Positions 34,718 to 36,528 of a DNA stretch of 36,528 nucleotides are shown piece after piece. Location: NCBI GenBank assembly GCA_945271295.1, contig CALYPG010000028.1:1-36528 (forward strand). The letters are read 5' to 3'. The notes below the pieces were generated by a model, which was not told where the DNA came from, did no database searches, and worked only from the letters and a program-made list of their open reading frames with translations. Numbering within the stretch: position 1 is the stretch's first letter; each line of letters begins with the position of its first letter. The DNA is from an uncultured Gilliamella sp. Its GTDB lineage: Bacteria; Pseudomonadota; Gammaproteobacteria; Enterobacterales; Orbaceae. The position numbers and the translations under genes were made by a program.

Positions 34718-35734
34718 TTAATCTTCATCATAAATATCATAATAATTATCATCATTATCATCATCATCTAAACTTCTTCGACAATTGGTTATCTCTTGCG
34801 AAGTACATGCTCTTTGTTTATTACCGTTCTCTAAATATTCTATATATTGGCATTGTGTTTTGATTTGTTTATAGTGATTGTTACCCATATATTGAAAGGT
34901 ATCATTTAGCTCTATTCTGCCTTCTGTTTTTCTACTGAAGCATAACTTATAGTCTGTGGCAGTTTTTGTTTTAGAATCAAGGCGAATATCATTACCTTTA
35001 AGATTTAATTTGACATATTTTTTTTGTTTTTTGTCATAACTATAATATTCAGCTATCACTCTCGCCCCACCACGTCCATTAAATAATAACGAGCCAATAC
35101 TAAAATCATTATTATCATCATCAAAATTATAATCATCGTTTCCGGTTGTAATATGTGTAAAAGATTCAAAAACACCTCCCTTTACGCCAGTAATGGTTTG
35201 AATAAGACGACCATCTTTTTTGCTAAGGACTTTGATACTAACAATTTTTGCGGCTTCTTTTTTCTTCTTAGATATCACCAATTTAAAGTAAAAGTCTTTA
35301 GTACTATTTTCTTGTAAAAAATCGATATTGTTAAATTCTGCTTCATCTAATCTATTTTTATTGTAGATGTCATATTCAAATATTTTATGTAAATCTATTT
35401 TATTGCCACTAAGGGTATTTCCGGTCAGTTGTTGATAATTATGTTTGAGATCATAAAAAGTGTCACTATCCAATTTTTTAATAAATACTTCATCTATCAC
35501 TTCTTCAGGAGAGGTTACGTAATAAGATTTAAACTTATATACATCATTATTTTTGCCAATAGAACTTAATTTTTTGACTTGATACTCGTTATTATCTAAG
35601 TAAATTGTATACAAATCATCAAAATAAAATTCGGCTTTATTTTGCCCAATATTACCTGTGTAAATATAGATAATGGCATGACTAATTGTGGGTATTAATA
35701 ATATAATGAGTAAAATAGACTTGATAAAATTCAT
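34718..35734 (-). CDS. Exported protein, probable immunity protein for the M23 effector
   Basis: 338 residues; ATG at 35734 with GCAAGGAATAATCC upstream, 67 bases after the M23 effector stop. Signal peptide MNFIKSILLIILLIPTISHA-II. The mature protein is beta-rich with acidic Asp/Asn-rich loops (NDDYNFDDDNNDFSIG near 205) and a very acidic tail (SLDDDDNDDNYYDIYDED); the tail is coded by ATC/ATT simple repeats at about 34722-34770. Four cysteines towards the C-terminus. I do not recognise the family. Exported partner of a cell-wall peptidase, so probably a periplasmic immunity protein. The truncated copy at 28600-28896 keeps only its start. Confidence 0.7.
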   Translation of the reverse strand: MNFIKSILLIILLIPTISHAIIYIYTGNIGQNKAEFYFDDLYTIYLDNNEYQVKKLSSIGKNNDVYKFKSYYVTSPEEVIDEVFIKKLDSDTFYDLKHNYQQLTGNTLSGNKIDLHKIFEYDIYNKNRLDEAEFNNIDFLQENSTKDFYFKLVISKKKKEAAKIVSIKVLSKKDGRLIQTITGVKGGVFESFTHITTGNDDYNFDDDNNDFSIGSLLFNGRGGARVIAEYYSYDKKQKKYVKLNLKGNDIRLDSKTKTATDYKLCFSRKTEGRIELNDTFQYMGNNHYKQIKTQCQYIEYLENGNKQRACTSQEITNCRRSLDDDDNDDNYYDIYDED

Positions 35735-35819
35735 TGGATTATTCCTTGCTTTATTTTTTTATACATTGTTTTTTAGCTTTCACTTTTCTCGCTGTCTTTT
35801 TTTATTCCTCTTTTTTCAG
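35456..35819. repeat. Direct repeat R1, right copy
   Basis: Partner of 28618-28981, read as identical. Identity stops inside the M23 gene at 35820. Confidence 0.85.
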
Positions 35820-36528
35820 CCTTCGCGCTTTTACTTTTTTCTGTAAATCTTGATCTATTGGTTGTAAATTAACAAAGAATGCTGGGTTGATTTTGTAGGC
35901 TAAGCTATATTTTATCTTTTTTTTGCCTTCAAACTTATAACTTACATTATTGTTTTGATACATTGCGATTTCTAAATGTAAGTGAGGGTTACAAAATCCT
36001 TTAGCATTACCGGTATCGCCAGTATAACCAATTAAATCGCCTGCTTTAATCTCATCACCGATATTTAAATCAGCACGTTTATTACTTAAATGACAATAGC
36101 GTAAATAAAAATACTCACGATTTATATTAAAATTATTGGCTTGTACTATTTCTTTTTTTGTTTTTTCAGTAAATTCAAGTGAATATTCATTTCTTGATGC
36201 GCGTAAATCATCACCTTTAACTTTTATTACTAATACATTTCCATATCCACCTTCTCCTGCATATTGTACGATTTCACCATCTAAACACGCAAAACATGGT
36301 GTACCAACTCTTGCAAATAAATCTAAACCTGTATGTACTTTAGTACCCTCATTTCTTACAAAGCCAAAAGCGCCATTCCAATAAAACGCCTGCTTGTTTG
36401 AGCTAAAATAAGTCCTTTGAGGGTATTCTAAAGGTTCATGCCATAGTTTTATTTTAACTGGAAAATATCCCACCATCGCCACAGGATGAATAAACCAGAC
36501 TTTGCCGTTTGAGGATAAATTAGTCAGT
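35802..36528 (-). CDS. M23-peptidase effector, partial at window edge (copy C)
   Basis: The frame is open to the right edge: before the Met at 36482 it reads LTNLSSNGKVWFIHPVA without a stop, so the start lies beyond the window and that Met is internal. The visible part is the end of the pre-toxin region and an M23 metallopeptidase domain (HTGLD, GGYGNVLVIKV, YLRYCHLSNKR, GYTGDTGNAKG, HLHLE) close to copy A but with differences clustered in loops. Ends in a basic tail KKVKARRLKKEE, identical in copy A. Followed by its intact 338-residue immunity gene, so of the three cassettes this is the most likely to be functional. Confidence 0.8.
   Translation of the reverse strand, partial: LTNLSSNGKVWFIHPVAMVGYFPVKIKLWHEPLEYPQRTYFSSNKQAFYWNGAFGFVRNEGTKVHTGLDLFARVGTPCFACLDGEIVQYAGEGGYGNVLVIKVKGDDLRASRNEYSLEFTEKTKKEIVQANNFNINREYFYLRYCHLSNKRADLNIGDEIKAGDLIGYTGDTGNAKGFCNPHLHLEIAMYQNNNVSYKFEGKKKIKYSLAYKINPAFFVNLQPIDQDLQKKVKARRLKKEE

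Noticed and set aside
34722-34770. ATC/ATT triplet repeats as a possible CRISPR or microsatellite element
   Set aside because: They are in-frame codons of an acidic protein tail; there are no spacers of constant length. No CRISPR array was seen anywhere in the window.
34609-34863. 84-codon plus-strand frame with poly-His (HHKYHNNYHHYHHH)
   Set aside because: The His run is the antisense reading of the Asp/Asn repeat tail of the immunity gene. No ribosome binding site.

Overview
The window is an AT-rich gammaproteobacterial chromosome segment. Gene content (prfA-prmC-kdsA, rnm/yciO/rluB in enterobacterial-like order, rraB, a chitoporin-chitobiase pair) together with Rhs and T6SS-type toxin debris suggests Orbaceae (Gilliamella/Orbus-like). 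That assignment is an inference from gene style, not a database result.

Left arm (1-3690), minus strand: a degraded Rhs locus. Scraps of Rhs core, one near-complete HNH-type nuclease toxin tip and two short toxin tails each sit directly upstream of a small intact gene that looks like an immunity gene. Two decayed SymE-like copies lie antisense at the same kind of Rhs junction, and an IS3-family remnant closes the block. Toxin parts are mostly destroyed while the candidate immunity genes remain open.

Core region (3690-25410): a HAD sugar phosphatase divergent from a LysR regulator, manA, the prfA-prmC-kdsA operon, chiP-chb (chitin oligosaccharide uptake and cleavage) behind a possible CRP site, rraB divergent from rnm-yciO-rluB, a lipoprotein of unknown role, a cytosine-deaminase-like amidohydrolase preceded by a possible leader peptide plus intrinsic terminator, a small monooxygenase-fold protein, pbpC and argS.

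Right arm (25410-36528): a truncated IS3 OrfA, an orphan MetQ-type lipoprotein, two tandem paralogous lipoproteins, then a minus-strand array of effector-immunity cassettes that runs off the right edge. Three effector genes share one pre-toxin region ending in a WFIHPVAM motif. Two carry an M23 peptidase domain and one a LAS-type (M15/M74-like) peptidase domain. Each is followed by genes for exported proteins that are probably periplasmic immunity proteins. Long, almost identical direct repeats flank divergent toxin domains. At least two of the effector genes lack a credible start, so this looks like a reservoir of displaced peptidoglycan-hydrolase toxin cassettes. The closest thing to a new system is this recombining array with its stacked immunity paralogues; the possible attenuator at 20481-20560 is a second, independent candidate.
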